From: Atopsyche davidsoni
Taxonomy: Eukaryota > Arthropoda > Insecta > Trichoptera > Hydrobiosidae
DNA length: 64,000 nucleotides
Reading direction: 5' to 3'
Assembly (NCBI GenBank): GCA_022113835.1
Contig: JAILWY010000005.1
Location: 2,684,501-2,748,500 of the forward strand
The notes below the pieces were generated by a model. It saw nothing but the letters and a program-made list of their open reading frames with translations, had not been told where the DNA came from and did no database searches. Shown piece by piece: positions 24,211 to 36,900 of the stretch; within the stretch, counting starts at the first letter, position 1; the number at the start of each line of letters is the position of its first letter. A program made the translations under genes and the position numbers.

Positions 24211-27200
24211 CTGCACCACCCCCACAGCACAGGGGATGCAATTTCCAAGGAGGCTCTGATACGACATGAGTGGAGAATATATCACCATTCACATTTCAAA
24301 AGGGATCTCACCCTTATATGATATCTGGATAGTAGGCCTTGTGTCTTGTTCTAGGACTACAGCGTGCAGATAAAGCCTATTGAAAAATAAGCCCAATGTA
24401 TAAAACCAAAATAAATTCAATTAACTAACTAGCTGATCCCTTTTTACATAATTATTAATAGAAAATGAGTCCAACAAATCAAATATACATATTCGGTTAT
24501 AATTATTTACTGTAACTGTTACTTGTTATCAATTCATCGTTAATAAGCAGCTGTTATCAATTTTTTTCATTTCAAAGAAAATTAGAGCTATTTTTTGGTA
24601 TTGGACAGTGATTTCTTTTAAAAAATAATTTTTAGTACCGAAATTTATTATTGTTAAATTTTTATATTTTGTCTTCATTTTTTAAAATATCTTTACTAAG
24701 TTATTTTTAAATAGAAGTTTTTCAAAGCTCCATTGTTCACGCTGAAGGGCGAATCTATGACAAATAGTTCACAATCGCATCTCCAGCCTCACATTATTCG
24801 GGAATACAATTCGGGGGAATATATTGTTTCCTCTCGCGCCGGGGTTTTTTGTGCCATTTTTATTGGTCTGTAAAATGTCGATTTCCAAATGGGAATAAAT
24901 AATAAATTGCACTGTCTGGTAAGATCTGACAACTGCGTTAGATTGCACCCATTTGGTTGAAAAAGCACGAAGTCCTCGGGCTTTTATTAAAACTAGAGCT
25001 TTGTACCCTGCACCTGCTAGCGTGAAATATATTTTTGAATAAATAGCTTTGGAGTTTTTTTTACGTCGATTCGTTTGGATTTTTACAACAAAATAGTGCA
25101 TAAAGTGTGTGGTTTATGATACAAAAGAATGTGTAAAACTGTAATACAGCTCCAATATCAACAGAAAAAAGGTTTTTGGGGCCAATTTATAAATTGCGTA
25201 ATAAAAAACCGTTGGTTTTGATTTCAGTGAACCGTATAAAATAACACATATTTTTATAAATCAATGGATTTTTTTTGCTTTTTCAAATAGGAAACTAGAT
25301 GCGATTTTATAAAATCCAAATTTCAATCCCAGGAGCGTCTCGATGAAAAAAAAATTTAGGATTCTTCTCGTCATTTCTTGTGAGAATTACCTGAAATATA
25401 TTATTGAATATCGACTTCTTCGCAAAACTGAATTTTAATATTCTAGGAATACAATCGCATTAGTAAGACTTGCTCGAGATAAACATATGTTCATTGAATT
25501 GGTCAATAACTTCCTCTAGGGATAAACACTTGGAGAAGTAGACATTTCAAATGCATTGTAATCCTCTATTTAACATTCCTTTAAAATTACCACGTTGAAG
25601 TGTACGTAAGTTTTAATATTTTTACTTTTGCTTAGCAAAAAATTTAATGTAAAAATACTCTCATTATGAGAAAAAGTTTATTTATAGTTATTGTTGTCTC
25701 ATTTAATACGTTGGAAGTGCATCGTAAAACATCAGGAAATGACATTCCACCAGCGGCAGTTTCATTTTATAATGCGCAGATAATTGAAGTTGCAGAAATG
25801 TAGTGAAGATTAAGGTAAGTCCAAATAGGCAATTTGTGCCTGAGACGTGGTCATCTTCCTTGGAGAGACTATTCCCTCAGACAACGTTTTATGGTGATTC
25901 TCAGAAATGTGCAGTGAATTATGTGACTTTCACGTTTATGAAGATTAAAATAAATTAAAAAAGCTATATTTCAAAGAATTTAATGTCCTCAGTTTATGAG
26001 TTTTTAATTATATGGGCTTTAAAATCCTATATTGCGATTTATCAAATTTAAAATACAAAAATTAATATTTCCACGAAGAAACTAATTTGCTCTTTATTTT
26101 TTTTTTTTAAATAACTATCAAATATAATTTAAATATTTTTTTTGTTTATGAGAGCTTTCGTTTTTCAAAACCTATAAACGCCAATTTATGTTTACAAATT
26201 AAAAAAAAACTTTTATACATCTGGCTGATACATGTAAAAGCATTATTTTTATGATTTATTTTATAAGGCCACATGGTGAATGCGAATTAAATCTTATAGG
26301 TCAGCTATGGATTTTTTAAAATTGCATAAAAAATTACATTCATAAAATTAAAAGCCATCCATAATATCACAAATCTCACTGACTTGTTAAAATTAGTAAA
26401 TTCTCACAACAGAACATATTTTTTTGTATGAATAAATTAAATATACTTTTAAAATGTAATCAATAAAATAAATGTATGCTTTGAAACATATTAAACGCAT
26501 TCAGTTCAATTTATTTCAAAATCAAAATTCCACAGTGCATACATAGCATGAGATAATATTCAACCTTTTCCAATTGTCATAAGGATGTATTCAGATTCTT
26601 CTTTTTGTCAGTAGCGACTATCACGGATATTAAAGGATGATTGTGGTCAATTTAGATACGAGATTGGAATCTATTTATTTTTTTGGTAGCCGTGGAAACC
26701 ACAGGAAGTCCATTTTGATGAAGCGCAGTCATGACGACCAGGATATCGTAATAATGGTTACAGCCAACGAGCAAGAAGGATGGAGATAAACCATCACACT
26801 TTGTGATGATTTATTATCACCTTATTATTATAGTTCAATCATTTTTCTTATCTCATACGTATATATTAAAAAAAAAATTTTTAATTTTAATACAAAATAA
26901 AAATGCAGTTACCCGTACTTAGTTGCATTTTTCTTCCGATATATAATTATCCAAGTAATCGTATTGGCTTATTAAATATAGTACAACAACGATGTTGGCC
27001 TTACTTTTTTTTAATTTCCGGGTTTGTTGATTGCAATATTGTATTCTGCGGGTCTATATTGTATATTCAGATAACTTCAGCAATGCTATTTTTTGTTTAA
27101 GACTTTAATATCTAGAATTGCTTGTTTCAGTTGGATGAGTTGATGCTTTTTGTAACGAAACTTACAGAGGTGCATTAGGTAATAAGTATGTATTAGATTG

Positions 27201-27837
27201 CACATGCAATTAGTTAAACAGTGTGAGTTATAGTTCGGGGGTCGGTTTACGCGAAGTCCACCTTACACGGCAACAGTCTGCGCCCAATAAATCGCAGCCA
27301 ATACATAAATCGCTAACGGCACAGGATGCAGCGGTCGCCGCGCGTGTCTGCGGTCGGCGCGTCGGTCCGGCATGTAAAGCCGGCTTCACAGATGCAAACA
27401 ATCAATATTATATTATATTACTTTTTTTTTCATAAAAGCACCTTAAAATAAAGAATTTTGATTAAAACATTATTGATTCAAGTTTTGATAATTTATAAAA
27501 AAATAGTCTTGATTGTAGAATTTTTGAGTATCTCTGTAAAACTTAGAAAAAAGGTAATCGCTGAAGGTTTGATTTGATAAATCAGATTTTTTTGTCGGTG
27601 TTATATAAATACACTCTTTTTAATGAATACAACTTGAAATGTTGAAATTATCAATTGATTTTCATTGACTGCTAACAATTTGCTTTATTTTTAGGTTATT
27701 TTGTTCATTTTAAGGGCTAAGTTTTTTTCCTGTATTTTCTGCTTATATTTTACTTGTATTATTACCTAGAAAATACCATAAATGTTTTATAAAATAAAAT
27801 GAAAATATATAATTATACTTTTACATTAAATGCCTTT
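24211..27837. other. AT-rich stretch, no gene recognised
   Basis: A 110-codon minus-strand frame lies at 24769-25101; it has no recognisable domain and no splice or repeat context. A faint family V match lies at 25480-25550. GC-rich patches occur near 26.7 and 27.23-27.39 kb. Confidence 0.35.
25480..25550 (-). repeat. family V, very degraded copy 3
   Basis: The minus strand reads CCTAGAGGAAGTTATTGACC and then AATTCAATGAACATATG, an approximate match to the first 40 bases of family V. Confidence is low because the match is short. Confidence 0.28.
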
Positions 27838-28110
27838 CCTTAGAGGAGGTTGGCGACCATTTCACTGAGCTTATACTCATGCTGAGCCAGTGTTAATATT
27901 TTTCTAAGGAGAAAATAGTGTCGTCTGTAGTGGGTTCCCGAAACCTTCTACACTGCAGTTTTATATTGGAAGAAAAAATCTGCGTATTGCTGCTGCCCAA
28001 TAGCATTATTATATAATCCCTTTCTGCAGCAAGCTACAGAAACAATAGCAGGAGTCCCTCCATCTCGACAAGACTTCCAGACCACATCCTTCCACAATTA
28101 TTCCAATTCC
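27838..28110 (+). repeat. dispersed repeat family V, copy 4 (best plus-strand copy)
   Basis: Starts TTAGAGGAGGTTGGCGACC, then TTTCACTGAGCTTATACTC. Further on it has CACTGCAGTTTTATATTGG, TCTGCGTATTGCTGCTGCCC and CTTTCTGCAGCAAGCTACAG. The first two thirds are shared with the copy at 42.4 kb and nearly the whole with the one at 6.9-7.2 kb. It sits just left of the inverted-repeat composite. Confidence 0.65.
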
Positions 28111-28270
28111 ACTACTCAATCACCTATCCTTTACACACGCTCATTATACAATCACGCGTAAATATAAAAATATTTTAATTAATTAGTAGCGTATTTTTAT
28201 ACATTCATCATTACATTCACTTTTATAATAATATCTTGTTGAGGGACAAGGCATTTGAATGGTGAAGATC

Positions 28271-28396
28271 CATTATTATAATTATAAATATAAAAAGTAA
28301 CTTTGTCTTCACTTTTGAGTTTATTGAAATCATTTGCATAACTAGTTTCGACCCAATGACCGGGTCATCATCAGATATTGGAGATTCGTAACAATC
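28271..28396 (+). repeat. left arm of inverted-repeat element
   Basis: From ATTATTATAATTATAAAT through AACTAGTTTCGACCC and GACCGGGTCATCATCAG to CGTAACAATC, the arm is mirrored at 30354-30484 with few differences. On its minus strand it reads CTGATGATGACCC, a 7-base loop, GGGTC, GAAACTAGTT. This is a hammerhead-core-like string (see findings). Confidence 0.8.
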
Positions 28397-28530
28397 TAAC
28401 TTAAATGATAACACATTAATTAATAATATTGTTTTCCCATCCTCATCACCTTTACTAAACATTTTTTTACTATAATTTATTTACTTCTATTATTATTACT
28501 ATTATTGTTATTATGTCAAATTTTTTAATG

Positions 28531-30353
28531 TTTTTTTTTTTTTTTTATATATATGTTTGGTACCTTGCTTGTTATATACAAGGTATTTCGTCACAATTTG
28601 GGGAAACTATCCAAACTAGTCGATCGAATTGATCTATAAATGGGAGTGACTGATGCTACACCCCCTGGTTTATCTTTTTTATGGTTCCGATAACATGCTT
28701 CAAGAAGCCATCCAGTGACTTCATCAACTGTGGGTGTCTCGCCACTGACTTCAGGTCATCCAGGCACAGACCTTCCTGTCGGCATTGGCTCTCCAGTTGG
28801 TGTCTCTGAAGACCAAATATGGGGCATGAACCCACAAGGTGGATCACTGTTTGTGGTGTCAAATCATCACAAGGGCATGTGTCGTCGCTCGTCAAGTGGA
28901 ACCTGCGGAGATAACTTCTCATCGCTCCATGACCCGTTAAGAGCTGGGTTGATTCAAAGCTAATTCCGCAGGTATTCCTGTATACAGCGGCGTCCGTTAC
29001 AGAATCAAAGAACATCTTTGTTACGTTTCCTTGCGGAGAGCTTGTGTACCTTTCGTTCCATGTGTCCATTGTAGTTTTCCTCTGGAGATTTTTTGCGAAA
29101 CTCAGAGGAAAGTCGGAAAATACATAAGTCATTTTCTTTTTGGTGGCTTCTTTAGCCTTTTCGTCAGCTCTCTCGTTGCCAACAAGACCTACGTGAGCTC
29201 TCACCCAGCCTATCTCGATGTTAACATCACTTGCTTGGATTTCTCTTAGCTTTTTCTGGATGTTTACAATTAGAGGGTTGGTTGATTGTTTGGATATACT
29301 GTCTACCCCCGAGCGACAATCAGTGAGTATTTTCACTGACTGCCACCTACCAGATGGTTTTAGTAATATCCAGCGAAGAGCCTCGTTAATAGCAACGAGC
29401 TCACTCTGAAATACGGAGCAGTAGTCTGCAAGTTTCAATGTTCTAGCAGGAAGTTCTTGGCCGTTTTCATATGGAACAAAAGCCGCTCCAACCTTTCCCT
29501 CGAGTAAGCTACCGTCCGTGTATATAGTGAGCTCATTGTCTTTTGGCGTAGGGATATCTTGGTCAAAATATCGGGGGTCACTTTGATGTCTCTGACTCGG
29601 ATGAGGCAATGAAAAAATGTCAACTACTCCTTGATATTTCCTGTCACTAGGAAGAAAATCGGTGATGCCTCGTTTCTTGACATTGTATATTGCTTGCCTC
29701 TCTTGTATCATCAGGTCCAGTGGAATGAGGCCAGAAATGGCCTGGGCTGATACAAGTGATACAGTTCTGTATGCTCTGCATATTCTGAGTGCAAATTGTC
29801 TCTGAAAAGTGTCTAGTTTCTTCTTATTTGTTTTCTTTTTGGTTGCCTCAGCCCATACGCTTGCCGCGTATGTGATTAAAGGCTCGACAGCTCCAATGTA
29901 GAGTGCTTTCATCACGTCAGGAGAGCATCCCCATGTGGGTTTCGTTGCTCTTACAATCATTTGGGTTATCGCAGCGGCTTTCTTACACACGTTGTCGATA
30001 TGGCGAGACCAGTTTAAATTTTTATCTATTGTCAGTCCTAGGATTTTGAAATGATCGACTAGGGTGAGAATTTTGCCATTCATCGTGATTTTCGGGGTAC
30101 GTTCTCTCCGGCGGGTTATCAGCATCGCGTTCGTTTTATGCTCTGAGAACTCTAATTTCACTTTTTTACCCCAGTTAACTATGCGCTGGAGAGCAGACGA
30201 TGTCAGCGACTCGGCATCTTCAATAGTATTGGCCGATACTATTAGGAGAACATCATCAGCAAAGGCCTGTACGTGGCAGTGTTCTCTGAAATCTATACTG
30301 AGCAGGTCGTCCAGTATTATATTCCAGAAAGTTGGACCACATGTAGAACCTTG
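28531..30353 (-). mobile_element. R1-clade non-LTR retrotransposon, 5'-truncated
   Basis: The minus strand runs from an RT core fragment through RNase H and the C-terminal Cys/His motif to a stop at 28656, a 3' UTR shared with the copy at 5.7-6.0 kb, and a poly-A tail (T run at 28531-28546). The 5' end breaks off inside the RT domain exactly where the right inverted arm begins (30354). The endonuclease, ORF1 and most of the RT palm are missing, so it cannot be autonomous. Confidence 0.85.
28656..30353 (-). CDS. R1-like ORF2 fragment: reverse transcriptase C-part plus RNase H
   Basis: ORF2 of such elements makes the polymerase that copies element RNA into nicked chromosomal DNA. This fragment is 566 codons without a stop or frameshift. 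It begins in the RT palm (QGSTCGPTFWN), has the FADD box with two catalytic aspartates at residues 31-34, and a thumb/connection region with the R1-clade phrase YRTVSL. RNase H follows with all expected acids: D280 (YTDGS), E318, D345, H387 and D397 (HVGLVGNERADE). Near the C-terminus is a C-X-C...H-X4-C motif. The first catalytic aspartate of RT and the N-terminal endonuclease are absent. The frame continues upstream through about 20 codons of the inverted arm before a stop, giving a chimeric open frame with no natural start. The intact frame implies recent insertion. Confidence 0.88.
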   Translation of the reverse strand, partial: QGSTCGPTFWNIILDDLLSIDFREHCHVQAFADDVLLIVSANTIEDAESLTSSALQRIVNWGKKVKLEFSEHKTNAMLITRRRERTPKITMNGKILTLVDHFKILGLTIDKNLNWSRHIDNVCKKAAAITQMIVRATKPTWGCSPDVMKALYIGAVEPLITYAASVWAEATKKKTNKKKLDTFQRQFALRICRAYRTVSLVSAQAISGLIPLDLMIQERQAIYNVKKRGITDFLPSDRKYQGVVDIFSLPHPSQRHQSDPRYFDQDIPTPKDNELTIYTDGSLLEGKVGAAFVPYENGQELPARTLKLADYCSVFQSELVAINEALRWILLKPSGRWQSVKILTDCRSGVDSISKQSTNPLIVNIQKKLREIQASDVNIEIGWVRAHVGLVGNERADEKAKEATKKKMTYVFSDFPLSFAKNLQRKTTMDTWNERYTSSPQGNVTKMFFDSVTDAAVYRNTCGISFESTQLLTGHGAMRSYLRRFHLTSDDTCPCDDLTPQTVIHLVGSCPIFGLQRHQLESQCRQEGLCLDDLKSVARHPQLMKSLDGFLKHVIGTIKKINQGV

Positions 30354-30484
30354 GATTGTTACGAATCTCCAATATCTGATGATGACCCGGTCATTTGGGT
30401 CAAAACTAGTTAAGCAAATAATTTCAATAAACTCAAAAGTGAAGACAAAAATACAAAGTTACTTTTTATAATTATAATTATTTT
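30354..30484 (-). repeat. right arm of inverted-repeat element
   Basis: Reverse complement of the left arm, from GATTGTTACGAATCTCC through CTGATGATGACCCGGTC and AACTAGTTAAGC to AAAAGTAACTTTG. In this arm GGGTCAAAAC replaces GGGTCGAAAC, breaking the core-like string. A Helitron-like element begins four bases further on. Confidence 0.8.
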
Positions 30485-30488
30485 ATAA

Positions 30489-30906
30489 CTAGAAATGTTG
30501 CCCGTCACAGAATGACGTTTTCGGTGGCATTTTGAGTTATTAATGATGTGATTAATAATTTCTATCGCAATTTCGATAAAAAAATAAAATTGGTACTTGT
30601 GTCAAGCTGACATTAACTGAAAATTTCTAAGAAGCATCAAAATTTGTTTTTTTGTAAAAGTTCTAAATTTGAAATTCTCGCGTTGAACAATAAAATCCTA
30701 TAATTCGTACATATTGAAACTCGCTAAAGCATATTTTATAGTTTATGAATAAAAATATTATCCTATCGTCTTGAAATTCGGCACATAGCTGCGGAAAAAT
30801 TTACTAAACTTACATGCAAAAAAATCAGCGTTGTATCTTTTAAGATATTCTATAGAAAACCAAAAAATGAAACATACGCACACACAATGGATATTATTAT
30901 AGTAGA
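30489..30906 (-). mobile_element. non-autonomous Helitron-like element, 418-bp copy
   Basis: Read on the minus strand it begins TCTACTATAATAATATCC at 30906 and ends with a hairpin (ACGTCATTCTGTGACG) followed by GGCAACATTTCTAG at 30489. The flanks are A before TC and T after CTAG, the usual Helitron A/T insertion site. It shares ends and body with the copies at 37739-38438 and 49295-49935 but lacks about 250 internal bases near the CTAG end. No Rep/helicase coding sequence is present. Confidence 0.75.
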
Positions 30907-33900
30907 TAATACTTTGAAAGTAAAAAAAAAAAAAAAAACGAACCTACTTCTTTTAAGCGTGCAAAAATTAAGAAAAAATGTATGAATCAGTGTCCGTGTA
31001 GTACTGGCTTTACCGCGCGTTGGCCGCACCGGCTGCCTCCCATTTGTTCCAGGCCATCGCAGTGCATCATTACAAGCTTTATGGAGTATTGCCTCCATTA
31101 CCTCCCCCCACTCCTCCGCCACTGGCCGCGTCAATCGCGGACCCATTGTCACGTGCCTGCTATAATGAAGCACTAGATTGAGAGCAGAAAAGGTAAATAT
31201 GAAAGCAAGCACACCCCTCTGCGACAACCCCACTGCTAAACAGTCAAAATAATTATAAATAACACTAAGCTCTCATTAGCTCCCTTACCTTTGTATAATA
31301 ATATCATATCATATGTGGTAAGAAATAAACTTGATTATATTCGCGCTATGAATAAATAACACCATGCTTATTAGAAAAATCATATAAATATAACAAATAT
31401 TAAAAAAAAAAAATTTCATTCCATTCCTTCTGTAGCTATTTTCACAGTTATTTTTAAAGTTAAAAACTGCGGTACTACACTTGTAATAACTTTTCGTGAC
31501 ATTTATAGCTATGCTTATAGGTTATAGCAGCTGTTATTTTTCGATACTTTTGCAGTTTTTTTGTGTATAAGAAACTATGAAATCATCACTATATATTTTA
31601 AGAATAGAAATGACCTACTTCGTACATCACAACCAAGTGTTCAAAAATATTTTTCAAAGCAGCATTTCAATACAAAAAGAGTAAATATTCAGCATCGATG
31701 CGCCCTAATGCGATCGCCCTAATCGAGCTCCCAAAACTCAACTGTGAATAAATTGTACATAAATAACGCATATTAAAGGCTTCACTTTAGAAATTGCAGG
31801 CAATGATTCCTAGAATTATCCCCAACATCCGACATTCGGTGTTGGGTGAGTCGGTGAGGTCGCGTGCGTGCTAAAACCGAGCATTAGAGCGGCTATCGTG
31901 GGTAGCCGATGATGATATTTGCTAATTGCAGGTAATCTTACCTTTTGAAATTGAAAGTTTGCAGCCTGGGATGAATATTCATGATAAAGCTTTATTGTAT
32001 AATTAACCGACCCCTGGGAATGAAATATCCCGATCGATCGTCAGATACAATTTTATAAATACTTCGATCTTTCGAATCATTATTAAGCCACTTTGGCGTT
32101 TATGTTTTTTTAGAAAACTACCAAAAACCCTAATAGCGACCTCTTAACAGAACAGATAAGAGTAAACGGATCCTATAAACACGCTTTGTCTTAAAGCACC
32201 CGTATCTACATTTAACGACGAGTCTGACTCCAGTTAGAGATTTTACAGGAAATAAGATTTTGATAACTCCCCTTTATGCTTTCATATTTTCATAATTTCC
32301 AATAATGAGATTACGATCTAAAAAATAACTTTTAAAATATTTTTTCCATTTAAAACATTTTTTTAAATATATTTGCCTGGTTTTACAACAAGTCAAAAAT
32401 ATATGTAGCATTGCCATTTTTAACTACAAAATACCAAAATTTACGATTTCTCATATTTTTAACGTTATTGTAAACTTAAGGTAAATAAATGTTTTTTCTT
32501 TTTCCGCAGTAATACGTTGACCACCAAGCAGTGGATTTATGTATAAAAATAATTTAAAATATATAATACCAAAACAAAAATGAAATGATAAAAATTCTTA
32601 AGTTTTATTGTGATTCTCCTTAATGCGATAACACTCCAATAATGTTTAGTATTTTTCTCAGTAGGACACTTAGCAGAATCCATAACAAGGCTCGGGAACG
32701 CAGCCCTGTGTCTAAGGCTTACCGATCTACACCCACACGGCTCCGCATACATAAGTTAGAATTTTAACAGTCCAGTATGGCCCCGAAAAGCGTTATAAAT
32801 GACTTGAGATGTCAAAGATTTGAGAGATAAAGACCAGTTGTCTGGTGCCGAGCTCGAGCTGGCTCCAAAACTGTATAAAACTACCAAAAATATACGCACA
32901 AATTTTATACTGAAAAATAATACATGAACCGCCGCTGGTTACATCCCAATTTTACTTTCGGTCAAATGATTTAATTAAATTAGCTTAAAATTTTATATAC
33001 AAAATTATAATATCTTAAGAATTATCTGATATCGCTAAAGTATTATTAATTCGTTAATACATCTCACAGAAAACGACAGTTAAAACAGCTACAAAATATT
33101 TTATATAAATTGAATATTATAAGAAGACAAGAAATTCAAAAAATCGAAATAAGTCTGAGTTTTTATTTTAATAGCAGATTTCAACTACAAGTATAATATG
33201 TACCATGAATAATATATATATACGTAGTAATTTTAAAAAAATACTTAAATTAAGAGACACGAGTCCACACTGAAAACATTCCACCAAACGTAGACAAAAA
33301 TGTGAATCTCTTTTAGTCGCAGTTAATTCAAAAAAAGGTAAAATATTTATATAAACATTATTACAATTATAAATAATGAACGTCATATATTTCTGGTAGA
33401 GTCCCGAATCACGAGTTGATAAATATCCCCGAAAGCCTCCTTGCCCTACACGACCGCCCATTATTTTTGGCAGACAACTATAGAGGAGGATATCGACCAT
33501 TTTTCCCGTTCAGATGGCGGTGTGCGATAATTATCCGACTCTCTGAATATTATTCCTTGAGATTACACCCAACACGAGAGTCTGATGTGTACGCAAACAA
33601 AGGATAATTGGAATACAACCGTTCGGCTTTTAGTATATCCGGATCCGTTATCAACAAGTGAGATTATCAAATTAATTTATCAGTATATGGAAAATTTTAA
33701 ATCTTAAATTTTAGATACTAAACATAATAAAGCAAACACTTTACTTATATAAATATATATTTTGATTAAAAGCACTGTTTATAACATTTACACATCATGT
33801 GGAATAAGTTGAAAAGCCGCAGCGTGTCTGATGCAAATACGCACAATCTTCTTTCAGTCCCGCCTCGAGTCTATTTAGGGTCGCACGGGTTCCTGGGGTC

Positions 33901-36900
33901 TAAGGCAGAATGTAAATTAGATCAGGCCATGAAAAATGGACTCGTCCTCTGTGTGAATGATTGGCCCGGCCGGCCTGTCCGCCGTGGCATTTGAACCTCA
34001 GAGCCCCAAGATGGATGGACCTCCTCGCTTTGTCACCCGGATGAGAGGCCTTGTTAGAAAAACTGCCACATTTGTAGCTGTTCAAAGCAGAGGTGTCAAT
34101 TTGCAGCTACCGGATGCGTGCAGCTTTCGCCAGGCTGGAGATTGTTTTATTATACAATATATTTGTCAGATTTACTTCGTTCTTGTGTATTGTGCTGCAT
34201 TATACTTTGAATCTTCCGGTGTTTCGGTTTCGGTATTGGAGCCATCCTCGAGACAGCATATCACCGAGAAATCAAATAAATCTCATCAGCTGCCATAACC
34301 TGTGAATACATTTGTGTGAACAAAGTGATTATTTTTAAAACTATTAACGCTTTTGTCATTAAATAAATTTTCAGACAGACGCCCTTGAAAATTCAGAAAG
34401 CTTCTTACTAAAAAATATTTAACAGTCTCCAATATTTATCAATAAGTGTATTAGTCAGCTACTTAAATAAAGTTAGGCTAGTAAGCGATTACCAAAGAAA
34501 TTTTAATATTTTACTACCACAAAAAATATAGCATAATACATTTATTTTGTGACGACATTTATAACTATTTTTAGCACATAGCACGAAAATATAATCGCTT
34601 TGATTGAAAACGTTTAAAATATGTCACGTTTTGTAACGATTTGACATTTCCAGTTTTCGAAGAAACAGTTATTGACATATACGAGGTGAATAACTTTCTA
34701 ACAAAAATATATTATAATAATGTTGAAAATGACAGAAATTTTTCGTGCTTTCATTACAAAGACATATTTAATAAATATTTGTTTATTTTTTAAGGTTTTT
34801 TTATAGCATAAAAATTAAATTATATTATTGCACTTAAGCTGTGTGTTAAGAAGTTATGTCTATAAGTTATTTCTGTTCCTTCGTAATTCTGTCCATACTT
34901 ACTAAATGCAGTTAAAAGAATGTACGGCAAATGCAGTATATCTAGTACTGTTTTAATTGTAATGTACCATATGGGTTCTCGTAAATTTAACGTGAAGTCC
35001 TCGTTAGAGTTTAGAGTGCATTTGACCTCATTTCAGTTAAGGAGGTAGGTCCGTACAGTTCCACATGAGATGTGATTAAAGAGTTAATTAAGAGGGCGAT
35101 GTATATCAGATTATTACGTGTCTGATGCAATGTATTCGTCTGATATGAAGGTGAGATTAAACAAAATAAACGAAGCCGGTTACAGCTCATTTCATGTCGG
35201 GTTACACAATTAAGGCTGTTATACAATGGTAGAAACAGCACTGGAGGTTCTAGGATCAGCCGGGCGTAAGTTAACTGCTGTGCTTTTAGTGGGATATTGA
35301 ACTTTAATGATTGGATTAAGTTTTATTTCCAACATTACTGCGATGCATCACACTTAATGAACCTTAAGTATTTTAGAAAAATAAAATCAAAACAATTTAA
35401 ATGCATGCGTTTAATAAATGATTTTATATATCAATAATTCCGTAAGCTACAAAGAATCCCTCATACGATATCGAGGATATAATAATTGTAGCTAATTTTT
35501 TTGTTTTATAATATCAAAGGAAACCAAACTATTACTAAACAAAAATCATTTTATAAATTAACGTTAAAACATTAAAAATCCTCAAATATTAGATCAGATT
35601 AAACTGACTTATAATTTGAACATTTTGAATTTTAAACAATTTGATTTTAGCAGCTGAGAAAGGATATATTGTCATTTTTAGCCTCTATAATCAGAATACA
35701 GATCAGCCGTAAATCGAGGTACTGCTTTATTTAAGGACGTGAAAGGTACGCTTGTGAAACTGTAACAAATTACACAAAAAGCCGCTCCAATGTTATCCGA
35801 AATCATCTCAGAGGTCCCATTAACCGTAAACTCATTTATAAGCGATTTTTGTCAGTTCCCCCCCCGATCGAGATATCGTGACGTTACTGGAGATACTTCC
35901 AATAAATCAACAAACTTTGAAACGGAGTTCAACCTTCACCTTTGTGGTAACTTTTGTCTCATTGTTTGTTTTCAAAATAAAGGTTACACAATAAATTGAT
36001 CATTAATCAAGGCACAACGACGAGCAACAGAATTAGTATGTCGAAAATATTCATCGAAAAGCAATATTTTGATTATTTTTCATTGTGAATGTATCTACTT
36101 TTAAATACAATAAAAACCAAGATGTTAATGAAACGATAACACTGATAAGTCTTTCGATCAATGCTGACATTTTAACGTTAAAAAAAATTGACTACAAATT
36201 ATTGCAAATATGGTTTGTGTATCGAATTGACGTTTTACAGGGTTAAGTCTGTTTACAGTATGTAAGTGTGAGAATAAACTAAAAAGCTTTGAAAATATAT
36301 TCAGCGAATTATGTCAATAAATTCTTTTCGATGAACTTTTTGTCGACCTGAGAAGTATCAGCAATGGGCGGTGGGAACATTTTTTTTATGCCTTGGTACA
36401 GTTAATAGCAGAGTTGATACACGAAGAATTCAGGCTAAGTGACTATTAATTTTCGTATTATGTTATCGTAGATGTAAGCGAAAAGTATTTGTTACACTTA
36501 TCTGATGGATGGATTGATATAACTAACTGAACTTTAAATATTACCCATTGTTATAATATATCACATTTATCGGTATAAATATATGAGAATTTTTATTGGT
36601 AAATACACGTGTGCATACGATTTATAAATATTTGTGAAGATTATAAAGCTTGTTTATTATTCTACATAGAGAATTTATTTGAAATTCTAAAAAAAATTAA
36701 GTACAATGAAAAATTGGATAATTATACTGGTTATTGGCATGGAAGAGAAATGAACGAAGCTTTTACAAAATATGTGTCAAACTTCAAAGATTCGATGGGA
36801 GAATCCCTTTCAGTAAACCTTTATCTAATAGAAGTTTTCACGACTCTCGTTTAACAGAGCAAATTCCAGTTATTCATAATTGTTTCTGATATAGAATCAA

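Larger units (their letters stand above)
28232..30488. mobile_element. inverted-repeat element bracketing an R1-like body
   Basis: Two arms of about 130 bp in inverted orientation (28271-28396 and 30354-30484) enclose about 1.96 kb. The enclosed sequence is an R1-like fragment on the minus strand plus about 135 bp of AT-rich DNA with a TTA-type microsatellite (28484-28515). The left outer flank, CTTGTTGAGGGACAAGGCAT, recurs at 46768 in front of the solo palindrome, so that flank belongs to the family. Either the R1-like element inserted between the arms, or the arms captured it; the sequence does not decide. Confidence 0.7.

Noticed and set aside
24769..25101. 110-codon minus-strand open frame
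   Set aside because: No recognised domain, no splice or repeat context, and a frame of this size is plausible by chance in 64 kb read six ways.
28232..30488. Reading the inverted-arm composite as a Penelope-like element
   Set aside because: The polymerase has an R1-type RNase H domain and C-terminal Cys/His motif, with no GIY-YIG endonuclease; only the flanking inverted arms recall that class.
30850..31233. 127-codon minus-strand frame over a GC-rich patch
   Set aside because: Its 3' part runs through a poly-A tract and into the Helitron-like element, so it is not a natural gene.
33957..34298. 113-codon plus-strand open frame in a GC-rich island
   Set aside because: Several overlapping frames are open on both strands, which composition explains; no domain.
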